Below, piece by piece: positions 43,652-52,630 of a stretch of 64,000 nucleotides of DNA (the first letter of the stretch is position 1; each line of letters starts with the position of its first letter). Location: contig NZ_AP019373.1 of assembly GCF_004323595.1 (NCBI RefSeq), forward strand, positions 1,736,001 through 1,800,000, given 5' to 3'. Below the pieces are notes generated by a model, which did not search any database, was not told the DNA's origin, and saw only the letters and a program-made list of their open reading frames with translations. Source of the DNA: Sulfuricystis thermophila. Lineage in GTDB: Bacteria; Pseudomonadota; Gammaproteobacteria; Burkholderiales; Rhodocyclaceae. The position numbers and the translations under genes were made by a program.

Positions 43652-44094
43652 GCCAACTCCAAACGCTCGTGCAGCACCGGCGCCAAAGAGTCGGTTTCGG
43701 CAACCAAGCGCTGATCGCACATCGGGTAGAGGATGTTCTCTTCCTTCATGTTGTGCTGCTGCATCATCACCAAGAGCGTATCGGCTGCGCCGGCATAGGC
43801 CTCGGCATCCTGGACCGCACATGCCGCCTCCATCTGCTTGAACAGCTCGCGCATCTGCGCGTGTTCATGGCGCATCATGCGCGTCGGTCCCATACTCATG
43901 CCGGTGGCGGTCTCGAAGGCCGGAAACAGCGTCTCTTCCTCGGTCGTGAAGTGAATCTCCATCGCGGCGAGGAAAGCCGAAAGCGCAAGTCCGGCGCGTG
44001 CCCAGTCGCCGGCACGCACGGCATTTTCCGCGCTGACGAACAGATCGTCGCAGTATTGATGATGGTGGCGCAGGGGTTCGGTCAGGGAGGGCAT
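43648..44094 (-). CDS. Hemerythrin-like HHE protein
   Basis: 148 residues forming a four-helix bundle. Metal ligands are in LRHHHQYCDDLF, MEIHFTTEEETLFP, MMRHEHAQMRELF and MMQQHNMKEENILYP, the arrangement of a di-iron hemerythrin. Proposed role: binding oxygen or nitric oxide, or iron-sulfur repair as in RIC/YtfE-type proteins. First gene of a three-gene operon driven by the DNR/FNR-like box at 44155-44168. Confidence 0.88.
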   Translation of the reverse strand: MPSLTEPLRHHHQYCDDLFVSAENAVRAGDWARAGLALSAFLAAMEIHFTTEEETLFPAFETATGMSMGPTRMMRHEHAQMRELFKQMEAACAVQDAEAYAGAADTLLVMMQQHNMKEENILYPMCDQRLVAETDSLAPVLHERLELA

Positions 44095-44154
44095 CGGTCT
44101 TCTCTTTTCGACTGGAATGGCGGTCTATTGTCGCCGCCCTTGTCCTCTCCTGCC

Positions 44155-44168
44155 TTGACGAGCGTCAA
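44155..44168. promoter_or_regulatory. DNR/FNR-type box upstream of hemerythrin operon
   Basis: TTGACGAGCGTCAA is a palindromic TTGAC-N4-GTCAA site. On the minus strand a -10-like GACAAT (44127-44132) is centred 32 bp away, the spacing of a class II activated promoter. The box overlaps the 3' end of the convergent-facing upstream gene by a few bases. Confidence 0.75.
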
Positions 44169-45442
44169 ATCGCCGCTGCGGTTTCGGCCGGGCTCTCCGC
44201 CGGAGGCAAGGCGATCGCATCGCCCTTGCTGTAACGATAGTCGTTGAAGACGTGCTCGGCGCTCAGCAATTGCCAGCTGCCATCGGGTCTGCGCCGCGAG
44301 GTGTCCTTGAGCCGGTAGGTGTAATGGCCGCAGGTCCACAGGTCGAAGTTGCGCATCTGCGTGCACAGACAGGTCTTGTCCCAGACGTGGATCTTCTTGG
44401 CACCCGGATGCGCGGCGACTTCGCGGTTGTAGGCGTCGATGTAGGAACAGCGACCGTTGGCATCGAGCAGATAGCCGTAGGCCTCGCAGTTGGGGCGGAT
44501 GCCGTCGCCGATCGCCGGGCTGTTCTTCAGCATGCGCATCGGATAGCCGGTCGGTGAGATCAGATTCACCTCGATGTCGTCCTCGTCGGCCTTGAAATAT
44601 TCCTGCTTGATGTCGTCCGGCAGCCCGCATTCCTTCGAGACGGTGAAGCGGGTCGCCACCTGCACCGCCGCGGCGCCGTTTTCGAGGAAGCCGACCGCAT
44701 CGCCGCCGGTGAAGATACCGCCGGCCGGGATCAGGGGGATCGGCAGCTGCTCGGCATCGAGCCAGGCACGGATCTCGGCGACGATGCTCGCCAGATCGTA
44801 ATCCGCCCAGTCCATGCCGAACCCGAGGTGGCCGCCGGCGAGGGGTCCCTCGACGACGACGTAATCGGGTAGCCGCCGGGTGCGCGCGCTCTTCTTGATG
44901 AACAGCTGCAACGCCCGCAAGGATGAGACGATGATGCCGAGCTTGGCATCGCGGAAACGTGGATGATCCTCGATCAGCGCAAAAGAGCCCAGATGCAGGC
45001 CGGCCGCGAGGGTGATGCCATCGATGCCGGCATCGAGCGCCGAGCGCAGCCGCACGCGCAGCGTCTCCTTCGGCGCGTTCATCGTCAGCTTTTCCATGCA
45101 ATTGATGAAGATCAGCCCTTCGCCGCGCTTTCTTTCCATCGTGTGCCGCACATGCGCCTCGGTCGCCTCGGCGAGCAGGGCGAGGTCGAACTGCACGTCG
45201 GCCTTGTTGCTGTTGGCGACGTTGTATTTGTACTGGCGCAGCTTGTCCTTGACGTATTTGGTGTTGTATCGACGGTCGGAGACGGTCGGTACCATCGCAT
45301 CGGAGATATGCCCGACCCCGCCCAGCCGCGCCGCTTCGAGCGCGAGGTCGGACGTCGAAATATCCACCCCCATCCCGCCGATGACGATGGGCACCAGCTC
45401 ATGCTTGCCCAGGCGCAGGCGGAAATCATCCACGCATTTCAT
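44165..45442 (-). CDS. Nitronate monooxygenase/2-nitropropane dioxygenase-like flavoprotein
   Basis: 425 residues from the ATG at 45442. The FMN-binding TIM barrel is shown by PIVIGGMGVDIST, PDYVVVEGPLAGGHLGFGMDW, IPLIPAGGIFTGGDAVGFLENGAAAVQVATRF (in parts). The C-terminal 150 residues extend beyond the normal family and contain CLCTQMRNFDLWTCGHYTYRLKD, with several Cys that could bind a metal or cluster. Might act on nitronates or as an enoyl-reductase-like flavoprotein. It is monocistronic. Confidence 0.8.
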   Translation of the reverse strand: MKCVDDFRLRLGKHELVPIVIGGMGVDISTSDLALEAARLGGVGHISDAMVPTVSDRRYNTKYVKDKLRQYKYNVANSNKADVQFDLALLAEATEAHVRHTMERKRGEGLIFINCMEKLTMNAPKETLRVRLRSALDAGIDGITLAAGLHLGSFALIEDHPRFRDAKLGIIVSSLRALQLFIKKSARTRRLPDYVVVEGPLAGGHLGFGMDWADYDLASIVAEIRAWLDAEQLPIPLIPAGGIFTGGDAVGFLENGAAAVQVATRFTVSKECGLPDDIKQEYFKADEDDIEVNLISPTGYPMRMLKNSPAIGDGIRPNCEAYGYLLDANGRCSYIDAYNREVAAHPGAKKIHVWDKTCLCTQMRNFDLWTCGHYTYRLKDTSRRRPDGSWQLLSAEHVFNDYRYSKGDAIALPPAESPAETAAAI

Positions 45443-45497
45443 GTTCACTATCCCGGCCGCTCTTGGCAGCCCCAATCACAGGATGTAATGATACCTT

Positions 45498-45550
45498 GTG
45501 CCGTCCCGCCAGCGCCGACTTTTCGTGGCGAGTCGGCGCCCGGCGGGACG
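45498..45550. repeat. REP-like hairpin between NMO-like gene and phaC
   Basis: Arms CCGTCCCGCCAGCGCCGACT and AGTCGGCGCCCGGCGGGACG flank a loop of about 9 bases. It could end transcription of phaC. A further degraded half unit (CGCCAGCACCGACTTTTC) follows at about 45563-45580. Confidence 0.8.
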
Positions 45551-45577
45551 TCCTCTATTTCCGCCAGCACCGACTTT

Positions 45578-47311
45578 TCAGCGTTCGAGCACGTAGGTTC
45601 CGGGCGCGTCGGCGAGCGCAGGATGGGCGCGTGTCGCCACCGGGCCAGGCTCGACGAGCGGCCCGGAACGGGGCCGCAGCCAGGCCACCCAGTCCTCCCA
45701 CCAGCTGCCCGGATGCAGCTGTGCGCGCTCGAACCAGACATCGGGATTGTCGTGCCGCTCGGCGGCGCCGACGCGGTATTCACGCTTGGGCGGATGCACC
45801 GGCGGATTGACGATGCCGAGGATGTGACCTGAGCTCGACAGGACGAAATGCTTTGGCCCGGAAACATAATTCATGAGGCGGTAAGCCTGCCGCCAGGGTG
45901 CGATGTGGTCGTCGGCCGCCGCCACCGCATACACCGGCTGAACGATGCGCGTCAGGTCGAGTGGCTGGCCGGCGATTGCCAGTGCATCTTTCTTGATCAG
46001 CTTGTTGTCGAGATAGAGGTGGCGCAGATACCAGGCGTGCATCCTGGCCGGCATGCGCGTCGTGTCCATGTTCCAGTAGAGCACGTCGAAAGGGGGCGGC
46101 GTCTCGCCATACAGATAGCCATGCACGACGTAATGCCAGATCAGGCTGTTCGAACGCAGCAGGCGGAAAGCCGCGGCCATCTCCCTGCCATCGAGATAGC
46201 CTTTGGCTTCCATCTTCGCCACGAGATAGCGGTAGCTGCCCTCGTCGAGGAATACCTCGATATCGCCCGGCTTGTGGAAATCGACCAGCGTGGTGAACAA
46301 CGTCGCACTCGCCACGGGCACCTCTTGCGGCGTGAACCTGCGGTTCGCCCAGGCGAGATAGATCGCCAGCGCGGTGCCGCCGATGCAGTAGCCGACGGCG
46401 TTGACCTGGTCGGACTTCGAGATGCCGCGCATCGTCGCGATCGCGGCCTCGATGCCCTCGGTGAGGTAATCGTCGAAACCCACCTCAGCCATCGTTGCGT
46501 CCGGATTCTTCCAGCTCGTGATATAGACGTCGAAGCCTTGGTCGAGCAGAAACTTCACCAGGCTCTTCTTGGGCGTGAGATCGAGAATGTAGAACTTGTT
46601 GATCCACGGTGTGACGATCAGCAGCGGCACGCGATGCACCTGGGGGGCGGTCGGCGCATAGTGGATCAGCTCGACGAGCCGGTTGCGCATCACCACCTTG
46701 CCGGGCGTCGTGGCGAGATTGACGCCGACCTGGAAATCTTCCGGCCGCGTCATGCGAATCTCGCCGGCCTGCAGGTCGGCGATGAAGTTCTGGAAGCCGC
46801 GGATCAGGCTCTCCCCATGGGTCTCGACGGCTTTTCTGATCGCCACCGGATTGGTGAGCAGGAAATTCGTCGGCGCCATCGCGTTGAGCCACTTGCGCCA
46901 CCAGAACGCTGCGCGCCGCCGCTCGCGGCTGGACAGTCCCGGCGTCTGGTAAAGCATGTCCTGGATCTGGTGGGTGAAGGCCAGATACCACTCTTTCGTC
47001 AGATCCCAGGTCGCCGACTCGGTCCACACCGGATCGGCGAAGCGGGTATCGTCCGGATGCGGCAGCTCGACGTCCTCGCCGGGCAGCCCCAGCATGCGTT
47101 GCCAGGAATGCTGCTGCAATTGCAGCAGACGGGCGTAAAAACCCGCTGCCGTTTCGGCCAGCTCCTGCGGGTGCGTCAGCCAGGCCCACTGCGCGTTGAG
47201 TAGCGGCATCACCATGCCGAGTGGATCGACGCCCGTCTGCGCAGCCTCGCGCATGGCTCGAAAAACCTGTTGGGGCGTCACCGTGACCGCCGGCGCTCTG
47301 TTCGTTGCCAT
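45578..47311 (-). CDS. phaC: Poly(3-hydroxyalkanoate) synthase
   Basis: 577 residues. The lipase-box-like GYCIGGTAL carries the catalytic Cys; the Asp and His lie in DDHIAPWRQAY and SSGHILGIVNPP. The N-terminal PhaC domain is present (PTNFLLTNPVAIRKAVETHGESLIRG in part). It polymerises 3-hydroxyacyl-CoA into carbon-storage granules; class I by length. No phaA/phaB is adjacent. An FNR-like box 52-65 bp upstream has a suitably spaced -10, so low-oxygen induction is possible. Confidence 0.93.
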   Translation of the reverse strand: MATNRAPAVTVTPQQVFRAMREAAQTGVDPLGMVMPLLNAQWAWLTHPQELAETAAGFYARLLQLQQHSWQRMLGLPGEDVELPHPDDTRFADPVWTESATWDLTKEWYLAFTHQIQDMLYQTPGLSSRERRRAAFWWRKWLNAMAPTNFLLTNPVAIRKAVETHGESLIRGFQNFIADLQAGEIRMTRPEDFQVGVNLATTPGKVVMRNRLVELIHYAPTAPQVHRVPLLIVTPWINKFYILDLTPKKSLVKFLLDQGFDVYITSWKNPDATMAEVGFDDYLTEGIEAAIATMRGISKSDQVNAVGYCIGGTALAIYLAWANRRFTPQEVPVASATLFTTLVDFHKPGDIEVFLDEGSYRYLVAKMEAKGYLDGREMAAAFRLLRSNSLIWHYVVHGYLYGETPPPFDVLYWNMDTTRMPARMHAWYLRHLYLDNKLIKKDALAIAGQPLDLTRIVQPVYAVAAADDHIAPWRQAYRLMNYVSGPKHFVLSSSGHILGIVNPPVHPPKREYRVGAAERHDNPDVWFERAQLHPGSWWEDWVAWLRPRSGPLVEPGPVATRAHPALADAPGTYVLER

Positions 47312-47362
47312 CCTCGTTCTCCCGATGCGCTATGATTCTGCAAGGTATCGCCGCGTGCGATG

Positions 47363-47376
47363 TTGATATGCGTCAA
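47363..47376. promoter_or_regulatory. FNR-type box between phaC and usp gene
   Basis: TTGATATGCGTCAA, one mismatch to the consensus. On the minus strand a -10-like CAGAAT is centred 32 bp away (47335-47340), consistent with activation of phaC. On the plus strand the ATG of the stress protein is too near for class II activation. Confidence 0.65.
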
Positions 47377-47398
47377 GCCTCTTGCCAGGGAGCGCACG

Positions 47399-47842
47399 AT
47401 GTTCAAGCACATTCTCGTACCGACCGACGGTTCACAACTATCGCAGGAAGCGGTCAAGCGCGCCATCAGCTTTGCGAAGGAAGCCGGTGCGCGCATCACC
47501 TTTTTCTACGCCAAGCCGGAATATCCGGTCGCCTTTTATGGCGAGGGCGCATTGATCGACCCCACCACCCCGGAGAAGTTCGCGCAGATGGCCGAGCAGC
47601 AGGCACAGGAAATCCTCGACAAATGCGCCCGGCTCGCCGCTGAATCCGGCGTCGAATGCGCCACGCTCAGCAAGACCAGCGACATCCCTTATGAAGCGAT
47701 CATCGAGGCCGCCGATGCCGCCGGCTGCGACCTGATCTTCATGGCTTCGCATGGTCGGCGCGGGCTGGGCGCCCTGCTGCTCGGCTCGGAGACCCAGAAA
47801 GTCCTCACCCATTCGAAGATTCCGGTGCTGGTCTATCGCTGA
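47399..47842 (+). CDS. Universal stress protein
   Basis: 147 residues from the ATG at 47399 (AGGGAG 5-10 bp upstream). MFKHILVPTDGSQLS opens the UspA fold; the ATP-binding motif is MASHGRRGLGALLLGSETQKVLTHSKIPVLV (in parts). Related proteins support survival under anaerobic energy stress and are often ANR/FNR-controlled. A hemerythrin gene starts 2 bp after the stop. Confidence 0.93.
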   Translation: MFKHILVPTDGSQLSQEAVKRAISFAKEAGARITFFYAKPEYPVAFYGEGALIDPTTPEKFAQMAEQQAQEILDKCARLAAESGVECATLSKTSDIPYEAIIEAADAAGCDLIFMASHGRRGLGALLLGSETQKVLTHSKIPVLVYR

Positions 47843-47843
47843 C

Positions 47844-48440
47844 ATGCACAATCGCGCCCTCGCCATCCTGCTCGACGAACACCGCTCGCTCGGCGCGGTA
47901 TTGCATGGGCTGCACTTCCTCGTCCGAGAAGCCCGCGAGAAAGGCACGGAGCCCGATTTCAAGCTGCTCTGGGCGATGCTCTATTACATGGACGCCTTCT
48001 CGCAGCGGCTGCACGATCCGCGCGAGGAAGCGCTGCTATTCGCCCGCCTGAGAGCACGCACCCAGGAGGCCGACGCCACGCTCGATCTGCTCGAGCGGCA
48101 ACATGCAGAAAGCGCCGCACACCTTCGCGAACTCGAACAACGCCTCGGTCAGGTTGAAGCCGGCGTACCCGGCAGCCTCGACGCCTTCGCTGCCGCCGTC
48201 GAGGCCCACACCGAGGCCGCACGCCAGCACATGCTGCTCGAGGAAAAGACGGTCATTCCGCTGGCGAAGAAATATCTGACCACCGAGGATTGGCTGGAAA
48301 TCACCGATGCCTTCGTCGGCAAAGACGATGCACGTTTCGGTGCCAAACCCGAGCACGAGTTTCGCGAGCTGTTTTCCCGCATCGTCAATCTCGCACCACC
48401 ACCGATCGGTGTCGGGCCGGCGCAGACATCGAGCGATTGA
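47844..48440 (+). CDS. Hemerythrin-like HHE protein
   Basis: 198 residues. Ligand-bearing helices are LLDEHRSLGAVLHGLHF, YYMDAFSQRLHDPREEALLF, LERQHAESAAHLRELE and AHTEAARQHMLLEEKTVIPLAKK, the HHE arrangement. It probably binds a di-iron centre and senses or scavenges oxygen or nitric oxide. It is cotranscribed with the universal stress gene and ends at a strong terminator. Confidence 0.87.
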   Translation: MHNRALAILLDEHRSLGAVLHGLHFLVREAREKGTEPDFKLLWAMLYYMDAFSQRLHDPREEALLFARLRARTQEADATLDLLERQHAESAAHLRELEQRLGQVEAGVPGSLDAFAAAVEAHTEAARQHMLLEEKTVIPLAKKYLTTEDWLEITDAFVGKDDARFGAKPEHEFRELFSRIVNLAPPPIGVGPAQTSSD

Positions 48441-48447
48441 AGTAAAA

Positions 48448-48471
48448 AAGCTGCCGGAGGCCCGGCAGCTT
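48448..48471. terminator. Bidirectional rho-independent terminator
   Basis: A 10-bp perfect stem AAGCTGCCGG/CCGGCAGCTT with a 4-base loop, flanked by A- and T-rich runs. It serves the hemerythrin gene on the plus strand and the cbb3 operon from the other side. Confidence 0.88.
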
Positions 48472-48497
48472 TCTTGCTCGTGTTTCTCTGAGAACGC

Positions 48498-48644
48498 TTA
48501 TTTTCTCGATGCGTTCCTCGCATCCTCGTCCATGTGCTTCTTCGCGAAGTTGTAGATGAAGATGATCATGCCGATCGCAAAAGCGACGGTAAACGTACTC
48601 AGCAGGCCGATATCGGTGCTGAACAGCTCCTTGAGTGCTTGCAT
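48498..48644 (-). CDS. DUF3149 small membrane protein
   Basis: 48 residues: MQALKELFSTDIGLLSTFTV, then a membrane helix (AFAIGMIIFIYNFA) and a charged tail KKHMDEDARN. This is the DUF3149 pattern (LFSTDxGLLS and a final MDEDA). A ribosome site GGGGAG lies upstream. It is the last gene of the cbb3 operon, 48 bp after ccoH. Function unknown; presumably an accessory of the membrane oxidase. Confidence 0.85.
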   Translation of the reverse strand: MQALKELFSTDIGLLSTFTVAFAIGMIIFIYNFAKKHMDEDARNASRK

Positions 48645-48692
48645 GCCAGTTCTCCCCTAGTTGACGAACAAAAAACCGACCGGCGCCCGCCG

Positions 48693-49205
48693 TCAAGCAC
48701 CGCTGGCACCGATCACCACATCCTTGCTTGCCGGCAACATCACCCCTCCCATCACCCGCCAGGTCTTCGCCTCGTCCTCGACGATCAGCAGCCAGTGCCC
48801 GGAAGCGGGCAGATTCAGCTCGCCGACATATTCCCCGCCCACGGCTTTCAGCACCGCGTGTTGATCGATGCCGGCCCGGGTCGGGTGGGACAAGGTCAGA
48901 TGGAGGGCGGTTGGCGTCACGGAAGCGTCGCGGCTGCCAAGGCGTACGCGCACGTGGTCGCCTTCCAGCCGCATCGCGACCGTAATGCCCAATGTCTCGG
49001 CGAGCTTGCTCCTCGCCAGCGTTTCGCCGGCCGCCAGGCCCTGCTTGTAATAATCCTCGCTGACCAGACCATCGTTGCTGCTGATCGCGATCCAGGCCGA
49101 TACGAGCGCCGCGATGATCACGATGATCGGGCCGGACATCAGGAACCACGGCCAAGGCTCGCGGTACCAGGGTTTGCTGACTTGTTCTCGCACAGAAATG
49201 CTCAT
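48693..49205 (-). CDS. ccoH: CcoH/FixH cbb3 oxidase assembly protein
   Basis: 170 residues. One N-terminal membrane helix (WPWFLMSGPIIVIIAALVSAWIA) follows PWYREP; DGLVSEDYYKQGLA is a FixH landmark, and a periplasmic beta domain completes it. It helps maturation of the oxidase, working with the CcoI copper pump. It starts 12 bp after ccoG. Confidence 0.93.
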   Translation of the reverse strand: MSISVREQVSKPWYREPWPWFLMSGPIIVIIAALVSAWIAISSNDGLVSEDYYKQGLAAGETLARSKLAETLGITVAMRLEGDHVRVRLGSRDASVTPTALHLTLSHPTRAGIDQHAVLKAVGGEYVGELNLPASGHWLLIVEDEAKTWRVMGGVMLPASKDVVIGASGA

Positions 49206-49217
49206 GGACCGATTTCC

Positions 49218-50636
49218 TTAGGGCATCAGGAAGGTCGCCTTCTCATGCACGGCGATCTTCTCGTTGCCTTCCGCCTTGACATCGAAATAGATGGTATGTG
49301 AGCCCTTCGGCGCCGCCTCGGGCGGTACGCGCACGGCATAAGAAAAGCTCTTCGTCGTCGCCGGTTCGACTTCGAGTACCGGCTCGCCTTCGAGCTGGAT
49401 GCCGTCGAGCCCGCTCACCGTGATCCGATAGCGGTGCGGCTGCTCCGAGACGTTCATCACCTGCAGTCGATAGATATTCTCGACCAGCCCCCCTTCCACT
49501 TCCCGGGCCAGCACGCCGCGGTCGCGGATCACATTCACGCGCAGATCGGGCTTGTTGGCGATCCCCCAGATCAGGCCCGAGACGATCGCGAGCAGGATCA
49601 GCGTATAGACGATGATGCGCGGGCGGACGACATGGCGCAGGATTTCCTTTTTGCCCCAATGCCGCTCCATCGCATGCTCGGTGGTGTAGCGGATCAGGCC
49701 GCGAGGATAGCCCATCTTGTCCATCACCTCGTCGCAGCCATCGATGCAGGCTGCGCAGCCGATACATTCATATTGCAGGCCGTTCCTGATGTCGATGCCG
49801 GTTGGACAGACCTGCACGCAGATGCCGCAATCGATGCAATCGCCCTTGCCGACGCTCTTCGGATCGACGCCTTTACGACGCGCGCCGCGCGGTTCGCCGC
49901 GTTCGACGTCGTAGGTGATCACCAGCGTGTCCGGATCGAACATCACGCTCTGGAAGCGGGCGTAGGGGCACATGTAGAGACACACCTGCTCGCGCATGAT
50001 GCCGGCGAACAGGAAGGTCATGAAACCGTAGAAGAAGATCCAGAAGGTCTCCCACGGGCCCAGATTCCAGGTCCAGAACTCTGTCCACAGTTCCCGGATC
50101 GGTGTGAAATAGCCGACCAACGTGAACCCCGTCCACCACGCGAACAGCGCCCAACTGCCATATTTCAATGCGCGCAGGCGGAATTTGCGGGCATCCATCG
50201 GCGCCTGATCGAGCTTGATGCGGGCCGGCCGCTCGCCCTCGATCATCTTCTCGATCCACATGAAAATCTCGGTATAGACGGTCTGCGGACAGGTATAGCC
50301 GCACCACAGCCGTCCTGCCACCGCAGTGAACAGGAACAGCGAATAGGCCGAGATGATCAGGATGATCGCCAGGAAGAAGACGTCCTGCGGCCAGAGGACC
50401 AGACCGAAGATGTAGAACTTGCGGTTGACGATGTCGAGCAAGAAAGCCTGCCGGTCATCCCAAGGAATCCAGGGCAGGCCGTAATAAATCAGCTGGGTCA
50501 GCCAGACGAACACCCAGCGCCAGTTGGCGAAGCGTCCGGTCACCGAACGCGGGTGGATTTTCTTGCGGGATTTGTAGAGGGTGACGACTTCTTCCGCCGG
50601 GGCTGCGGCGTTGTTTTTCTCTGCGGGCTGGTTCAT
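49218..50636 (-). CDS. ccoG: CcoG (RdxA/FixG) Fe-S membrane protein
   Basis: 472 residues. Membrane helices with CGYTCPQTVYTEIF and CLYMCPYARFQ, two 4Fe-4S clusters (CIDCGICVQVCPTGIDIR and CIGCAACIDGCD) and a C-terminal Ig-like periplasmic domain match CcoG. The family has been reported as a cupric reductase that supplies Cu(I) for cbb3 assembly. A related shorter protein is encoded in the TonB operon at 9939. Confidence 0.95.
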   Translation of the reverse strand: MNQPAEKNNAAAPAEEVVTLYKSRKKIHPRSVTGRFANWRWVFVWLTQLIYYGLPWIPWDDRQAFLLDIVNRKFYIFGLVLWPQDVFFLAIILIISAYSLFLFTAVAGRLWCGYTCPQTVYTEIFMWIEKMIEGERPARIKLDQAPMDARKFRLRALKYGSWALFAWWTGFTLVGYFTPIRELWTEFWTWNLGPWETFWIFFYGFMTFLFAGIMREQVCLYMCPYARFQSVMFDPDTLVITYDVERGEPRGARRKGVDPKSVGKGDCIDCGICVQVCPTGIDIRNGLQYECIGCAACIDGCDEVMDKMGYPRGLIRYTTEHAMERHWGKKEILRHVVRPRIIVYTLILLAIVSGLIWGIANKPDLRVNVIRDRGVLAREVEGGLVENIYRLQVMNVSEQPHRYRITVSGLDGIQLEGEPVLEVEPATTKSFSYAVRVPPEAAPKGSHTIYFDVKAEGNEKIAVHEKATFLMP

Positions 50637-50765
50637 GGGTCGGGTCGAGGTCTTCGATTGTTCAAAAGCGATGCGCTACTTTACTCCACGGACCATACCC
50701 TCGAATGTTCCGCGATCTTGAAGCCGCCCGTCGCCTTTTCCGGCAACCCCCTGATGGGCGGAGAA

Positions 50766-50792
50766 GCTGCCCACCCTCGATGGGCGGGCAGC
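50766..50792. terminator. GC hairpin between ccoP and ccoG
   Basis: An 11-bp stem with one mismatch (GCTGCCCACCC ... GGGCGGGCAGC) just after the ccoP stop. With no T-run, it is more likely an mRNA-stabilising or attenuating hairpin that sets ccoNOQP above ccoGH. Confidence 0.5.
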
Positions 50793-50802
50793 AAGGCAAG
50801 GA

Positions 50803-51801
50803 TTATTTTTGCTCGGCGGGCGCTGCCTCTCCGCTCGTCGCTGCCGCCGGTGCGGCTTCAGCCTGCTGAGGCGCCGCCGGTGCCGGCTTGACGCCGCCAC
50901 CGAGCCCCCAGACGTAGGCGGTCAAAAGATGCACCTTAGCCGGACCGAGGAATTCGCCGAACGCGGGCATCTGGTTCTGGCGGCCTTTGGTGACCGTCTC
51001 GATCATCGTCTCCTCGCGGGAGCCATAGAGCCAAACCTTGTCGGTCAGGTTCGGATAACCGGCTTCCGGATTACCCTTCGCATCGGGACCATGACACGCG
51101 GCGCAGGCTTGCGGGTACAGTTCGGCGCCACGCTGCGCACGTGCGGAATCATGCGACAGACCCGAGAGCGAGCGGACATAGGCCACCACATCCTTCACCT
51201 GCTCGGCATCCATGTCGGGCTTGGTACCTTTGGGGGTCATCACGCCCATACGACCGTTGGTGATGGTCTCCTTGATCTTTTCCGGCGTACCGCCCCACAG
51301 CCAGTCATTGTCCTTGAGGTTCGGGAAACCCGGGCCGCCGCCGGCATCGGAACCATGACACTGCGCGCAGTAGGTGACGAACAGCCGCTGGCCCATTTCG
51401 CGCGCCTCGGGATCGGCGGCGACGGTCATCACGTCCTGCTGGAGGAATTTGTTGAAGATCGGACCATACTTCGCTTCTGCCGCCTTCATTTCCTCGTCGT
51501 ACTGGCCGCGCATCGTCCAGCCGAACATACCGCGGTTGTTGCCCAAACCAGGATAGAGCGCCAGATAGACGATGGCGAACACCACCGTGATGTAGAACAT
51601 CCAGCGCCACCAGTTCGGCAGCGGGTTGCTGTATTCCTCGAGCGTTTCATCCCAGACGTGGCCAGTGACCTCGCCCGGTTTGAACTTGGCCGAACCTTGC
51701 ACCCAGAGGAAGACGCCGCAGCCGATGACGCTGACCGCGACGATGACGACGACGAAGAGGTTCCAGAACCCCACCAGGTCGCTCGTAAAGTTGAAATCCA
51801 T
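50803..51801 (-). CDS. ccoP: cbb3 oxidase diheme subunit CcoP
   Basis: 332 residues. An N-terminal membrane segment with the family pattern (FNFTSDLVGFWNLFVVVIVAVSVIG in part, then a second helix WRWMFYITVVFAIVYLALYPGLG), and two cytochrome c domains with CAQCH and CAACH. It accepts electrons from soluble cytochromes and passes them to CcoO. The C-terminal tail is Ala/Pro/Glu-rich. Confidence 0.96.
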   Translation of the reverse strand: MDFNFTSDLVGFWNLFVVVIVAVSVIGCGVFLWVQGSAKFKPGEVTGHVWDETLEEYSNPLPNWWRWMFYITVVFAIVYLALYPGLGNNRGMFGWTMRGQYDEEMKAAEAKYGPIFNKFLQQDVMTVAADPEAREMGQRLFVTYCAQCHGSDAGGGPGFPNLKDNDWLWGGTPEKIKETITNGRMGVMTPKGTKPDMDAEQVKDVVAYVRSLSGLSHDSARAQRGAELYPQACAACHGPDAKGNPEAGYPNLTDKVWLYGSREETMIETVTKGRQNQMPAFGEFLGPAKVHLLTAYVWGLGGGVKPAPAAPQQAEAAPAAATSGEAAPAEQK

Positions 51802-51813
51802 GACGAATTCCTT

Positions 51814-51990
51814 TCAGTTGTGCTGTTGACCCGCGCCCTTGCCCGGCTCGGGCGCATCGTCGTCGAGCACCGATTTCGCGGCCTCGTCGAACGGTTCTTT
51901 TTGCTTCGCCGAGTAAGCCCACCAGACGATCCCGGCGAACAGAATGATCACCAGGACCGTGAACAGGGAGCGCAGGTCGTTGATGTCCAT
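51814..51990 (-). CDS. ccoQ: cbb3 oxidase small subunit CcoQ
   Basis: 58 residues: MDINDLRSLFTVLVIILFAG with a single membrane helix, then VWWAYSAKQKEPFDEAAKSV and an acidic tail. The FDEAA motif after the helix is typical of CcoQ. It lies between ccoO and ccoP and stabilises the complex. Confidence 0.93.
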   Translation of the reverse strand: MDINDLRSLFTVLVIILFAGIVWWAYSAKQKEPFDEAAKSVLDDDAPEPGKGAGQQHN

Positions 51991-51994
51991 GTGC

Positions 51995-52609
<615 letters not shown>

Positions 52610-52630
52610 GATGTCTTGTCTCCCTTGCGA

